Shown here: positions 1 to 10,243 of the stretch, one piece after another
How positions within the stretch are numbered: the first letter of the stretch is position 1
Layout: each line of letters begins with the position of its first letter
Origin: Mesorhizobium qingshengii
Lineage (GTDB): Bacteria > Pseudomonadota > Alphaproteobacteria > Rhizobiales > Rhizobiaceae
Assembly: GCF_900103325.1 (NCBI RefSeq)
Contig: NZ_FMXM01000002.1
Span: forward strand, 372,001-436,000
Direction: 5' to 3'
Length of the DNA stretch: 64,000 nucleotides
Position numbers and translations under genes: made by a program
Notes under the pieces: model-generated
The model's database searches: none
The model's input: the letters and a program-made list of their open reading frames with translations, nothing else
Told to the model about the DNA's origin: nothing

Positions 1-1132
1 AGTAGCCGGGGAATTTCATCTTCTCGATGATGCCGAGCTCGAAATTCAGCCTCTGGCGATACTGTTCGATCGTATACCCCGGGGTGGGACCATGCGCGGC
101 GAGCCGGGCTTCCAGCCCTTCATGCGCCTGGCGGGCCAGTTCGTCGGCTTCCGCTTTCACCGCGGCATCGGCATCGGCGACATCACCGCCGGTAAAGCGC
201 GGCAGGATCGGATTGCGGTTCTTAGGATAGTAGGAACAGCGCAGCGCGATCTCGACCGTGTTGTCGATCGCTTCCGGCAGGTCGGCGAACAGCCTGGCCA
301 TATCGGCCTGGCTGCGCAGGAAATTGTCCGGCGACAGCCGGCGGCGGTTGTCGGCGGCGACGACCGATCCTTCGGCGATGGCGATCAGCGCGTCATGCGC
401 CTCGTAGTCGTCGCGCGCCGAGAAAAACGCCTCGTTGGTGGCGACAAGCGGCAATTCGTGGGCATAAGCCAGATCGATCGAGGATTTCTCGATCATTCGA
501 TCGTAACCCGAAACCCGATCCAATTCGACATAGAGCCGATCGCCGAACATCGCCTTGAGGGTCAAAAGCCGTGCCTCGGCAAGATCGCGGCGATCTTCCT
601 TGAGCGCGATTCCGATGGGGCCGCGCGGCCCCCCGCTGAGGCAGATCAGCCCGTCACAATAGCCTTCCATCATTTCAGTGGTCAGGTGCACCGCCTCGCC
701 CGGTGGTGTTTCGAGGTAAACCCGGCTGACCAGCCTGACCAGATTGGAGTAGCCGGTCTCGGTCGCGGCGATCAGGACCACCGGCCGCATCTCCGGACCC
801 TGCCGTCTGCGGTCGCGCTGTCCGTCGATGTTCTCGCCGGAAAAGGCGAGCGCAACCTGGCAGCCGATGATCGGCTGGATACCGTCCTTCACCGCCTTCT
901 GCGCGAACTCCAGCGCGCCGAACAGATTGTTGGTGTCGGTGACGGCAATCGCCGGGGCCTCGTCCTTGACCGCGTGAGCCACCACCTTGCCAATCTGCAA
1001 GGCACCTTCCAGCAGCGAATAGGCCGAATGCACGCGTAGATGGATGAAGGGCCGCGCCGGCGCCTCTGGCCGCGCGGCCGCTATTGCGGCTTCGCGTTTC
1101 AGGGGATCGCGTGGAAGTCTGTCATCCGCCAT
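1..1132 (-). CDS. dnaE: DNA polymerase III alpha subunit, N-terminal part (runs off left edge)
   Basis: Catalytic subunit of the replicative polymerase; only the first ~377 codons are present. The translation begins MADDRLPRDPLK and soon reaches HSAYSLLEGAL and AVTDTNNLFGALEF, typical of the PHP domain at the start of DnaE, followed by GCQVAL and LVRLVSRVYLE. The short leader followed by PFIHLRVHSAYS fits replicative DnaE1 better than the error-prone DnaE2, but the discriminating C-terminus is missing. Start is the ATG at 1130-1132. pccA lies upstream on the same strand, about 120 bp away. Confidence 0.93.
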   Translation of the reverse strand, partial: MADDRLPRDPLKREAAIAAARPEAPARPFIHLRVHSAYSLLEGALQIGKVVAHAVKDEAPAIAVTDTNNLFGALEFAQKAVKDGIQPIIGCQVALAFSGENIDGQRDRRRQGPEMRPVVLIAATETGYSNLVRLVSRVYLETPPGEAVHLTTEMMEGYCDGLICLSGGPRGPIGIALKEDRRDLAEARLLTLKAMFGDRLYVELDRVSGYDRMIEKSSIDLAYAHELPLVATNEAFFSARDDYEAHDALIAIAEGSVVAADNRRRLSPDNFLRSQADMARLFADLPEAIDNTVEIALRCSYYPKNRNPILPRFTGGDVADADAAVKAEADELARQAHEGLEARLAAHGPTPGYTIEQYRQRLNFELGIIEKMKFPGY

Positions 1133-1252
1133 GGTTTTCGTACTGCCTGAAGGACTTGAGTCGATGGAGATGTATTGTCCGGGACGGGGCGATACCAGTC
1201 CAGCACAAGCGACCTCTGACCACAGGCTTGCCGCGCCCTGCCCGGTTCAATC

Positions 1253-3265
1253 TCAGGCGAATTCCATGATCACCGCGTCGACGGCCAGGCTGTCGCCCGG
1301 CTTGGCGTTGAGTTTCGAGACGACAAGGTCGCGTTCGGCGCGCAACACGTTTTCCATCTTCATCGCCTCGACCACGGCCAGCGTCTCGCCGGCCTTGACC
1401 TCCTGGCCCTCGGCAACGGCAATCGAAACGACGAGGCCGGGCATCGGGCACAGCAGCAGGTTCGACGTGTCCGGCGCCACTTTTTCCGGCATCAGCCTTT
1501 CAAGTTCGGCGATGCGCGGCAGCATGGCGCGCGCGGTCACCGACATGCCCTTCCAGGCGATGCGAAAGCCATTGGCAACCGGCCTGATCTGAGCGGCGAC
1601 CTTGCGCTGGCCGACCGTGCCGCGCCAGATCAGATCGCCCGGCCGCCAGTCGGATGAAACGGTCAGCACCTTGCCACCCTCGATCGACAGATCGATCTCC
1701 ATCGGAATGGAAATCATGCCTTCGAGGATGGACGCCGACAAATAGCCCTCACCGATCTTCACCACCCAGTCGCGTTTGAGCACGCCCGAATGCGGCGCAA
1801 GGCGCCCGCCCAGCCGGTCGAGCCGATCACGGCGCAGCAGTTCCACCGCGGTGGCGATCGACGCCAGAACAGCCTTTTCCTCGCTGTTGGGTACAATCGG
1901 CGCGAAGCCGTCGGGGTATTCCTCGGCGATGAAGGCCGTCGATATCCGCCCGTCCCGCCAACGCGGATGCTGCATCAGCGCCGCCAGGAACGGGATGTTG
2001 TGCTCGATGCCATCGACAATGAAGCTGTCGAGCGCCTCCGACATGGCGTCGATGGCCTCGATGCGCGTCGGCGCCCAGGTGCACAGCTTGGCGAGCATCG
2101 GATCATAGAACATCGAGATCTCCGAGCCTTCGGTGACGCCGGTGTCGTTGCGGATGACGATGTCGCCGAATTGTCCTTCCTCCGGCGGGCGGTAGCGCGT
2201 CAGCCGGCCGATCGATGGCAGGAAATTGCGGTAAGGGTCCTCGGCGTAGAGTCGGCTTTCCACCGCCCAGCCATTCAGCTTCACATCACTCTGCTTCAAG
2301 GCGAGCTTTTCACCGGCGGCCACGCGGATCATCTGCTCGACCAGATCGATGCCGGTGACGAGCTCCGTCACCGGGTGCTCGACCTGCAATCGTGTATTCA
2401 TTTCAAGGAAATAGAAGTTCTTGTCCTTGTCGACGATGAACTCGACCGTGCCGGCGCTCTGATAGTCGACCGCTTTGGCCAGCGCCACCGACTGCTCGCC
2501 CATGGCCTTGCGTGTCTTGGCGTCGAGGAAAGGCGACGGCGCCTCTTCGACCACCTTCTGGTTGCGGCGCTGGATCGAGCATTCGCGCTCGCCGAGGTAG
2601 AGCGCATTACCATGCGCGTCGGCCAGCACCTGGATCTCGATATGGCGCGGATCGACGACAAACTTCTCGATGAAGACGCGATCGTCGCCGAACGAGCTCT
2701 TGGCTTCCGAGCGCGCCCGGTCAAAGCCGTCGCGCACTTCCGACTGGCTCCAGGCGATGCGCATGCCCTTGCCACCACCGCCGGCCGAGGCCTTGATCAT
2801 CACGGGATAGCCGATCTCGCCGGCGATCTTCTCGGCATGGTCGGCATCTTCGATGACACCGAGCCAGCCCGGCACTGTCGAAACCTTCGCTGCATTGGCG
2901 AACTTCTTTGATTCGATCTTGTCGCCCATCGCCTTGATGGCCTTCGGTTTCGGGCCAATGAACACGATGCCTTCCGCTTCGAGCGCCTCGCAGAAGGCAG
3001 CCCGTTCCGACAGGAAGCCATAGCCGGGATGCACGGCCTGCGCGCCCGTCGCCTTGCAGGCGGCAATGATGTTTTCAGGCAGCAAATAGCTCTGAGCGGC
3101 GGGCGAAGGTCCGATATGAACCGCCTCGTCGGCCATCTCGACATGCACGGCGTCGCGATCGGCATCGGAATAGACGGCGACGGTGGCGATGCCCATCTTG
3201 CGCGCCGTCTTGATGACGCGGCAGGCAATCTCGCCACGATTGGCAATCAGGATCTTGGTGAACAT
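1253..3265 (-). CDS. pccA: Propionyl-CoA carboxylase alpha subunit (biotin carboxylase + biotin carrier)
   Basis: Cytosolic biotin-dependent carboxylase subunit of 670 residues, expected to convert propionyl-CoA to methylmalonyl-CoA with a separate beta subunit that is not in this window. The biotin carboxylase half runs to about residue 450, with the ATP-grasp loop AGGGGKGM at 161-168 and the RLQVEH signature. A PCC-type linker follows, then a C-terminal biotinyl domain with EAMKM, biotin lysine near residue 636. The open frame extends upstream to 3718, but the family N-terminus MFTKILIANRGEIA starts at 3265 behind a GAGGGA ribosome site. A methylcrotonyl-CoA or acetyl-CoA carboxylase is less likely from the length and C-terminal layout. 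Confidence 0.93.
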   Translation of the reverse strand: MFTKILIANRGEIACRVIKTARKMGIATVAVYSDADRDAVHVEMADEAVHIGPSPAAQSYLLPENIIAACKATGAQAVHPGYGFLSERAAFCEALEAEGIVFIGPKPKAIKAMGDKIESKKFANAAKVSTVPGWLGVIEDADHAEKIAGEIGYPVMIKASAGGGGKGMRIAWSQSEVRDGFDRARSEAKSSFGDDRVFIEKFVVDPRHIEIQVLADAHGNALYLGERECSIQRRNQKVVEEAPSPFLDAKTRKAMGEQSVALAKAVDYQSAGTVEFIVDKDKNFYFLEMNTRLQVEHPVTELVTGIDLVEQMIRVAAGEKLALKQSDVKLNGWAVESRLYAEDPYRNFLPSIGRLTRYRPPEEGQFGDIVIRNDTGVTEGSEISMFYDPMLAKLCTWAPTRIEAIDAMSEALDSFIVDGIEHNIPFLAALMQHPRWRDGRISTAFIAEEYPDGFAPIVPNSEEKAVLASIATAVELLRRDRLDRLGGRLAPHSGVLKRDWVVKIGEGYLSASILEGMISIPMEIDLSIEGGKVLTVSSDWRPGDLIWRGTVGQRKVAAQIRPVANGFRIAWKGMSVTARAMLPRIAELERLMPEKVAPDTSNLLLCPMPGLVVSIAVAEGQEVKAGETLAVVEAMKMENVLRAERDLVVSKLNAKPGDSLAVDAVIMEFA

Positions 3266-3464
3266 GCGGATAGCATCCCTCGGTCGGCCGTTCCTTTTAT
3301 GGCCTGTGCTTGCAGGGTCAAGCCGACCATGCAAATCACTGCCTTTCAATCGATTTGCGATTCCAATTCGCCGCTGTGGCCCAGTTTCGGCACCAGCTGC
3401 CAGTTGATCGCATCGCCAAAACCTGAAAGCTTGAGCGTAAAATCGCCTTGGGAGGAATTGTCTT

Positions 3465-4592
<1,128 letters not shown>

Positions 4593-4660
4593 GGAAGACC
4601 ACAAGCCGCCGACCAACCGGCCTGCGACCTCTGTGGTTCATAAACTGGGAGGAGAAAAGA

Positions 4661-5230
4661 ATGGCGGAGAAACTGCATCCGAAAATCGACAATGGCCTGC
4701 CCAAGGAAAGCGCCAGCTTTGCCGGCGGCACGCTGGTCTGCGCTTGCACCAGCAAGCCGGTAAAGGTGAAGGTCAAGGGTCAGATCGCCCACAATCATGC
4801 CTGCGGCTGCACCAAGTGCTGGAAGCCCGAAGGCGCGATCTTCTCGGTTGTTGCCGTGGCGGGCACGGGCGACGTCACGGTCACCGAGAACGGCGACAAG
4901 CTGAAAGTGGTCGACGCGAGCGCGCTGATCCAGCGTCATGCCTGCACCGGCTGCGGCGTCCACATGCATGGACCGGTCGAGCGCGATCATGCGTTCAAGG
5001 GCCTGTCCTTCATCCACCCCGAACGCTTCGTCGAGGACGGCTGGTCGCCGCCGGGCTTTGCCGCTTTCGTGTCCTCGATCATCGAATCCGGTGTCGACCC
5101 GAAGCGGATGGACGGCATTCGTGCACAGCTGAGGTCAATCGGGCTCGAACCCTACGACTGCCTCAACCCCGCTCTCATGGACTACATCGCCACCTGGACG
5201 GCCAAGAAGTCCGGCGTCTTGCCGGCGTGA
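4661..5230 (+). CDS. gfa: S-(hydroxymethyl)glutathione synthase (formaldehyde-activating)
   Basis: Zinc protein of the Gfa family that accelerates condensation of formaldehyde with glutathione, producing the FrmA substrate. At 189 residues it has the usual length. Visible zinc-binding cysteines are C27/C29 (VCACT), C48, C50 and C53 (HACGCTKC), with a second set in [12 protein letters not shown]. Start ATG is 7 bp from GGGAGGAG. It is the second gene of the frmA-gfa pair and is followed at once by a strong intrinsic terminator. Confidence 0.95.
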   Translation: MAEKLHPKIDNGLPKESASFAGGTLVCACTSKPVKVKVKGQIAHNHACGCTKCWKPEGAIFSVVAVAGTGDVTVTENGDKLKVVDASALIQRHACTGCGVHMHGPVERDHAFKGLSFIHPERFVEDGWSPPGFAAFVSSIIESGVDPKRMDGIRAQLRSIGLEPYDCLNPALMDYIATWTAKKSGVLPA

Positions 5231-5235
5231 ACTGA

Positions 5236-5271
5236 CGGGCGGGTGGTTGCACCCGCCCGCCTCGATTTTTT
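5236..5271 (+). terminator. Intrinsic terminator of frmA-gfa
   Basis: A perfect 10-bp GC-rich stem (cgggcgggtg / cacccgcccg, 5236-5245 and 5250-5259) with loop gttg is followed by cctcga and a run of six T at 5266-5271. It starts six bases after the gfa stop codon. Confidence 0.9.
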
Positions 5272-5364
5272 CCAACTTCGCCGAAGGGTCCAGAGCCGAA
5301 CAGACCGACAAGACAAGATGTGATATGAATTCCCCGGATATGCTTTAAAGCAGTTGGGGAGACG

Positions 5365-6126
5365 ATGCTGCCGATCCTCTTTGCCGCCGGCGTTTTGATC
5401 ATAGGAACAGGCCTCGCGTACAGCATCAAACGATTTTCGTTTGGCGACAGCACGACGCTGATCGCGCTGATGATCATTCCGCTGCTTGCGTATGGGATCG
5501 GCTCGGGAAAAATCAGCGAATTGGCGGGACCCGGCGGCTGGGGCGCGAAATTCAAGCAAGAAGCGGAAAAGACAATCGTCCCGGTGGGACACATTAAAGT
5601 CTCCGGCGATCTTTACGGCAAAGGCGGGCTGGACGACCTCAGGCGCATCGTTGGCAACCTTGGTCTCGGTCAACCGATAGCCGTGTCGCTGCAGTTGGGC
5701 AGAGGCGACTACTACAGGGCAGATATCATAGCGAAATACATCTCGGTCCTCGTTCACTACGACCCCAACCTGTTGATTATAATAGCTGATTCCGGAGGGG
5801 CCTACATCGCGTCGGCCAGAGCGGATGTGATCCTCTCGCAACTGACAGACAAAGATGACTATGAACAGTCGCCTGTGCCACTGTTCAATGCAAAACCATT
5901 CATCGATGCCATACACGGGACCGACCCGGCGCCTGTTCGCTCGCTCTACGGCTTTTCTGATCAGTCAATTCCCGAAACGGCTAACAACGTGGCCGCCTTG
6001 CAAAGGATGCAAGAACTGAACACGCCAAGGTTGGTTGCGGTGACTTCCGATCGCAAGCCAAAAGGGCTAGTGGATCGTGACCCGATTGTAACGCAGCTGC
6101 TTCTTGGACTTGTGCCCGCCCAGTGA
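5365..6126 (+). CDS. Unidentified membrane-anchored protein
   Basis: A 253-residue protein I do not recognise. Two hydrophobic segments near the N-terminus (about 2-20 and 31-47) look like membrane anchors; the rest is a soluble domain with DLYGKGGLDDL, a hydrophobic strand NLLIIIADSGGAYI and a C-terminal LVAVTSDRKPKGLVDRDP, mildly reminiscent of a CBS-type strand-helix ending. Ribosome site GGGGAGA precedes the ATG. Codon use looks less GC-biased than in its neighbours. Its stop overlaps the GTG start of the DUF188 gene by four bases, so the two are probably translated together. Confidence 0.75.
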   Translation: MLPILFAAGVLIIGTGLAYSIKRFSFGDSTTLIALMIIPLLAYGIGSGKISELAGPGGWGAKFKQEAEKTIVPVGHIKVSGDLYGKGGLDDLRRIVGNLGLGQPIAVSLQLGRGDYYRADIIAKYISVLVHYDPNLLIIIADSGGAYIASARADVILSQLTDKDDYEQSPVPLFNAKPFIDAIHGTDPAPVRSLYGFSDQSIPETANNVAALQRMQELNTPRLVAVTSDRKPKGLVDRDPIVTQLLLGLVPAQ

Positions 6127-6593
6127 CTTCCAGCCCTCAGATCCTCGTCGATGCCGATGCCTGCCCGGTCAAGGCCGAGGTCGAGAAGGTCGCCGAGCGC
6201 CATGGCGTTGTGGTCACCTACGTCTCCAATGGCGGCTTGCGGCCATCACGCGATCCGATGATCCGCAATGTCGTCGTCTCCAAGGGCGCCGACGCCGCCG
6301 ACGACTGGATCGTCGACAATGCGCGCGCCAACGACATCGTGGTGACGGCCGACATTCCGCTTGCGGCGCGCGCGGTGGCGCTCGGCGCGCATGTGCTCGG
6401 ACCCACTGGGCGCCCCTTCACCCCGGAAACGATTGGGATGGCGGTGGCGATGCGCGACCTCAAGCAGCATCTGCGCGAGACCGGCGAAAGCAAGGGCTAC
6501 AATGCCAGCTTCGCGCCGCAGGACCGCTCGCGGTTCCTTGGCGAACTCGACCGCATCTTGCGGCGGGCGCTCAAATCCCCCACACCGGGCTGA
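6123..6593 (+). CDS. YaiI/YqxD family protein (DUF188)
   Basis: Conserved cytosolic protein of 156 residues in the DUF188 family, related to PIN-like nuclease folds but without an established reaction. The family signature ILVDADACPVKAEV lies at the start, with YVSNGG, DDWIVDNA and DIVVTADIPLAARA after it. It starts at GTG 6123, overlapping the previous stop as GTGA. A DUF1345 gene follows after 3 bp. Confidence 0.9.
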   Translation: MTSSPQILVDADACPVKAEVEKVAERHGVVVTYVSNGGLRPSRDPMIRNVVVSKGADAADDWIVDNARANDIVVTADIPLAARAVALGAHVLGPTGRPFTPETIGMAVAMRDLKQHLRETGESKGYNASFAPQDRSRFLGELDRILRRALKSPTPG

Positions 6594-6596
6594 GCC

Positions 6597-7277
6597 ATGA
6601 CGATCGACACGCCGATCAAGACGCCAGTGCACCGGCACATGCAGTTCGCGATATCTGCCTGCGTCGGCATACCGGCATTCGTGATCGCGCTCATCTCGGG
6701 CGTGCCGCTTGCCTATTCGATTTTGATCGGCGCCAATGTGTTCTTCGCCGCCTTTGTCGTGTTGGTCATTGCCCAGATGCCGCTGCTCACCGGCCGCTAT
6801 CTGAGCAAGAATGCGCGTGAGATCGACCTGCCGGTTCTCGGCATCTTTGCCGTCACGCTTGGTGTTGTCGCCGTTGCCACCGTCCTGCTGTTCCAGTTGA
6901 TCAATCACAAGGACCGCGACCCCATCGAACTCAGCTTTGCGCTGTTGTCGATCCCGCTCGGCTGGTTCACCATCCATGCCATGGCAGCGCTCCACTATGC
7001 CCATGTCTACTGGATGGACGGCGATGCGATCGATGCCGAAACCAAGAAGAAGATCCCGGTCGGCGGCCTCGATTTTCCTGGCGGCAAACGGCCTGAGGGT
7101 TGGGATTTCCTTTATTTCGCGACGGTCATCGGCATGACCGCGCAGACCGCCGACACCGCCATAACGACCTCACATATGCGCCGCGTCGTCCTTGTCCATT
7201 CGATCCTGTCGTTCTTCTTCAACACGGTTATCGTCGCCGCCGTCGTCAACCTCGCCGTCAGCCTCGGCAACTCGTAA
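6597..7277 (+). CDS. DUF1345 family integral membrane protein
   Basis: A 226-residue inner-membrane protein with about five predicted transmembrane helices. The family pattern appears as FTIHAMAALHYAHVYW in the middle and DFLYFATVIGMTAQTADTAI near the end. Function is not established. It begins 3 bp after the DUF188 stop, so it belongs to the same transcription unit. Confidence 0.88.
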   Translation: MTIDTPIKTPVHRHMQFAISACVGIPAFVIALISGVPLAYSILIGANVFFAAFVVLVIAQMPLLTGRYLSKNAREIDLPVLGIFAVTLGVVAVATVLLFQLINHKDRDPIELSFALLSIPLGWFTIHAMAALHYAHVYWMDGDAIDAETKKKIPVGGLDFPGGKRPEGWDFLYFATVIGMTAQTADTAITTSHMRRVVLVHSILSFFFNTVIVAAVVNLAVSLGNS

Positions 7278-7375
7278 TAAATCCGTGATCGGATGAAACA
7301 TCGGTTTGGATCGCTACGTATCAGGAGGACAATGAACGCGCAGGCCACGCCGCGAGGCCGGGAGACGAGACAAAG

Positions 7376-8257
7376 ATGGAATCCGTTGCCAGAAGCCAAT
7401 CCACCGCCGGACCGGGCGTTCCCGCTTCGAGCGACAAAACGCTGATCTACCGGCAATCGCGCTGGACGCGGCTGACGCATTGGCTTTGGGCCATCTCGCT
7501 GTTCTTCATGCTGCTTTCCGGCCTGCAGATCTTCAACGCCCGCCCGCAGCTCTATATCGGCAAGCAGTCGGGCTTCCAGTACAACAATACCGTCTTCGCC
7601 ATCGGCGCCGAGAATACCGACGCCGGGCCGCGCGGCTACACCGAGGCCTTCGGCAAGCGCTTCGACACCACCGGGGTGCTCGGCTGGTCGGGTCCGTCAG
7701 GCAACGAGACGGCGCGGGGCTTTCCGTCCTGGGCGACAATCCCGTCCTACTACGATCTCGGCACCGCGCGTGTCGTGCATTTCTTCTTTGCCTGGATACT
7801 GACCACGACCTTGCTCGTCTGGCTGGTCGCCAGCCTGATCAACGGCCATCTGCGCCGCGACCTCGCCCCGCGCATCGACGATCTCAAGCGGTTGCCGCGG
7901 GACATCGTCGACCATGCGAAGCTCAGATTCCACCACACACGCGAATACAACACGCTGCAGAAGACGGCCTATGGCGGCGTGCTGTTCGTGCTGTTGCCGC
8001 TGATGATCATCACCGGTCTGGCCATGTCGCCAAGCATGAATTCGGTGCTGCCGTTCCTCAACGATCTGCTCGGTGGCAGACAAACCGCACGCACCATCCA
8101 TTTCACCGTCATGGTGCTGCTGGTCGCCTTCTTCGTCATTCACATCCTGATGATCCTCGCCGCCGGCCCGATCAACGAACTGCGCTCCATCATCACCGGC
8201 TGGTACCGCACCGACCCTCCGGTACATGAGGACGAAACCGCTCAGAGGAGTGCGTGA
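7376..8257 (+). CDS. Cytochrome b / b6 domain membrane protein (haem-binding partner of the oxidoreductase)
   Basis: A 293-residue di-haem-type cytochrome b subunit. Membrane segments lie near residues 35-51, 132-150, 196-215 and 240-262. Candidate haem histidines are in RLTHWLW, VVHFFFAW, FHHTREYNT and IHFTVMVLLVAFFVIHIL. It resembles cytochromes that pair with periplasmic molybdenum enzymes. It sits directly upstream of such an enzyme, the two genes separated by one base, so it probably passes electrons between the quinone pool and that protein. The substrate cannot be read from sequence. Confidence 0.85.
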   Translation: MESVARSQSTAGPGVPASSDKTLIYRQSRWTRLTHWLWAISLFFMLLSGLQIFNARPQLYIGKQSGFQYNNTVFAIGAENTDAGPRGYTEAFGKRFDTTGVLGWSGPSGNETARGFPSWATIPSYYDLGTARVVHFFFAWILTTTLLVWLVASLINGHLRRDLAPRIDDLKRLPRDIVDHAKLRFHHTREYNTLQKTAYGGVLFVLLPLMIITGLAMSPSMNSVLPFLNDLLGGRQTARTIHFTVMVLLVAFFVIHILMILAAGPINELRSIITGWYRTDPPVHEDETAQRSA

Positions 8258-8258
8258 C

Positions 8259-9050
8259 ATGGCGAAATTTCAGATCAGCCGTCGGAAATTCCTGACCGCG
8301 GCCAGCCTCGGCGCTTCAGGCATGATGCTGTCGGGCTGCGACGCCTTCGACAGCCAGCTGAGCATCGGCAGCGGCCTGCGCAGTTTCCTCGAAAACGCCA
8401 ATGGCCTGACATACCGCGCGCAACGCCTGCTCGCCGGCCGCGACGCGCTGGCGCCCGAATTCACCGAGGCCGACATCCGTCAGCCGCAGCGGCCGAACGG
8501 CGTCACGGCGCCGGACGACGATGTCTACAAGGGCCTGCTCGCCAACAATTTCGCCGACTGGCGATTGGAGGTTTCAGGCCTTGTCGAAAAGCCGCTGTCG
8601 CTGAGCCGCGAGCAGCTCATGAACATGCCGAGCCGCACCCAGATCACCCGCCACGACTGCGTCGAAGGCTGGAGCTGCATCGCCAAATGGACCGGCACGC
8701 CGCTGTCGCTGGTGCTGGACCAGGCGGTGGTCAAGCCGCAGGCGCGCTACGTCATGTTCCATTGCCTCGACACGATCGATCGCAGCCTGTCCGGCGACAT
8801 CAAATATTACGGCACCATCGACCTGATCGATGCTCGCCACCCGCAGACGATCCTCGCCTATGGCCTGAATGGCAAGCCGCTGCCGGTCGAGAACGGCGCG
8901 CCGCTGCGCGTCCGTGTCGAGCGCCAGCTCGGCTACAAGATGCCGAAATATCTCTACAAGATCGAACTTGTCGATGGCTTCGCCAATGTCGGCGGTGGTC
9001 GCGGTGGCTATTGGGAAGACAATGGCTACGACTGGTATGGCGGGATCTGA
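8259..9050 (+). CDS. Tat-exported molybdopterin-dependent oxidoreductase, sulfite-oxidase fold
   Basis: Periplasmic molybdenum enzyme of 263 residues. The N-terminus has the twin-arginine motif SRRKFL at 7-12 followed by a lipobox LSGC (C27), so it may be a Tat-exported lipoprotein. The molybdenum-ligating cysteine is probably C134 in RHDCVEGW. The ATG at 8259 sits 8 bp from AGAGGAG, whereas the in-frame ATG at 8226 would overlap the cytochrome gene. It pairs with the cytochrome b upstream. It resembles the MsrP/YedY and sulfite-oxidase group, but the partner is not MsrQ-like, so the substrate is unknown. Confidence 0.88.
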   Translation: MAKFQISRRKFLTAASLGASGMMLSGCDAFDSQLSIGSGLRSFLENANGLTYRAQRLLAGRDALAPEFTEADIRQPQRPNGVTAPDDDVYKGLLANNFADWRLEVSGLVEKPLSLSREQLMNMPSRTQITRHDCVEGWSCIAKWTGTPLSLVLDQAVVKPQARYVMFHCLDTIDRSLSGDIKYYGTIDLIDARHPQTILAYGLNGKPLPVENGAPLRVRVERQLGYKMPKYLYKIELVDGFANVGGGRGGYWEDNGYDWYGGI

Positions 9051-9229
9051 TCCCCCAAACGTCGGCTCCAAAGACGGTCATCGCCAATACGGCCTGTTGA
9101 TCGGTCGTGGTGGCCGGCTTTTCGCCATGAACCGTGACGGCAGCGAAAGGTTCGCCGGACCAGAGAATGATTTCCGCTCAGGTGGTGCCAGCGCCTAGCC
9201 CTTGCCCTTGGGCACCAACGCCAGCGCCC

Positions 9230-10024
9230 CTACAGCGGGCGGCGAAACAGTTCGCCCTTTCCGGCGATCTGCTCGGCAATGCCGCCGAGTCGCAGCATGT
9301 GCCAGGCAAGTGCATGGTTGCTCGAGGTGACCGGTTTTCCCAACTCCTTCTCGACCTCCTCGACGATCCGGGCAACACGCATGCTGGTGCAGGAAACGAA
9401 CACCGCCTCGCATTCGCTGGATGCGCCGATCTCGAGAATGGCCTGCTTGACCGATGCCGGCGTGATGCGTGCCACGACATTGTCGTCCGCTTCGTTGAAA
9501 GAGCCCATGACCGGGATGTCCATGCCCCGCGCCATCAGCGATGCGCGCAGCGAATGATTGATTTTCGCAAGGTAGGGCGTCAGCAGCGCGATCCGCGAGA
9601 CGCCCAGGGCCTCCAGCGCGGCGCGCGCCGCCGTCACCGGGTTGGTCACCTGTACGCCGGGCAGCACCTCGTGGACCCGCGCGGCGACCTTGTCCTCGCC
9701 GATGACAAGCGCTCCCGACGTGCAGGCAAAGCCGATCACATCGAATTTGACGTCGGGCAAAAGGCCGACCGTGCCGGGGATCACCGCCGCCATCTTCATC
9801 AGGTTCTCCGGCGTGATCTCCACATCGCTGTAAAGCCGGGCCTCATAGAGTGCGACGTCGCGCGCGGGCAGCGCGTAGCGGAATTCGTCCTCGATGGTCT
9901 GATCGGTCCGCAGGACCAGCAAACCGAGATTGGCGCGGGTGCCGATACCGTCGTCGGTCTTGAATGGAATGTGTTCCTTGTCGAGGACGAGAGTGTCGTC
10001 GGCGCGTGTAACCGGGGTGTCCAA
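9230..10024 (-). CDS. Asp/Glu racemase-superfamily protein (maleate isomerase / arylmalonate decarboxylase type)
   Basis: A cytosolic enzyme of about 264 residues from the two-cysteine racemase superfamily. Candidate catalytic cysteines lie in IGFACTSGALV and FVSCTSMRV, spaced as in maleate cis-trans isomerases and the EutA-type proteins of ectoine catabolism. I chose TTG 10024, six bases from GGAAGGGGA, over TTG 10048, which lacks a ribosome site. It is transcribed away from an FAD amino-acid dehydrogenase and GntR regulator, which suggests a pathway for an unusual or D-amino acid. The exact reaction is not determined. Confidence 0.83.
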   Translation of the reverse strand: MDTPVTRADDTLVLDKEHIPFKTDDGIGTRANLGLLVLRTDQTIEDEFRYALPARDVALYEARLYSDVEITPENLMKMAAVIPGTVGLLPDVKFDVIGFACTSGALVIGEDKVAARVHEVLPGVQVTNPVTAARAALEALGVSRIALLTPYLAKINHSLRASLMARGMDIPVMGSFNEADDNVVARITPASVKQAILEIGASSECEAVFVSCTSMRVARIVEEVEKELGKPVTSSNHALAWHMLRLGGIAEQIAGKGELFRRPL

Positions 10025-10053
10025 ATCCAGTCCCCTTCCAAAAGCCAATCCGA

Positions 10054-10065
10054 ATTGTCGACAAT
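10054..10065. promoter_or_regulatory. Palindromic operator 1, ATTGTCGACAAT
   Basis: Perfect 12-bp palindrome just upstream of the racemase-family gene, in its expected promoter region. An identical copy lies at 10207-10218, and a half-site gacaat lies at 10075-10080. The size and symmetry suit a GntR/FCD regulator, and one is encoded at the end of the divergent operon. Confidence 0.7.
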
Positions 10066-10206
10066 AGAAAACGGCGACAATATCGGAGGTGTCAAGAGGC
10101 CCCTGAGGCTTGAAGGGTCAAAAACCGCGTGAATTTTGGTCTGAATGGATCACTTCGCGGTCGCCAATGCATGCGCCGTTGACAACGATCGACGTCTTCC
10201 TATTGA

Positions 10207-10218
10207 ATTGTCGACAAT
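10207..10218. promoter_or_regulatory. Palindromic operator 2, ATTGTCGACAAT
   Basis: Second identical copy of the 12-bp palindrome, 153 bp from the first and 25 bp upstream of the dehydrogenase start at 10244. It would block transcription towards the dehydrogenase-regulator pair when bound. Confidence 0.7.
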
Positions 10219-10243
10219 GAAACGACAGCCATTCGGGGCGGCG

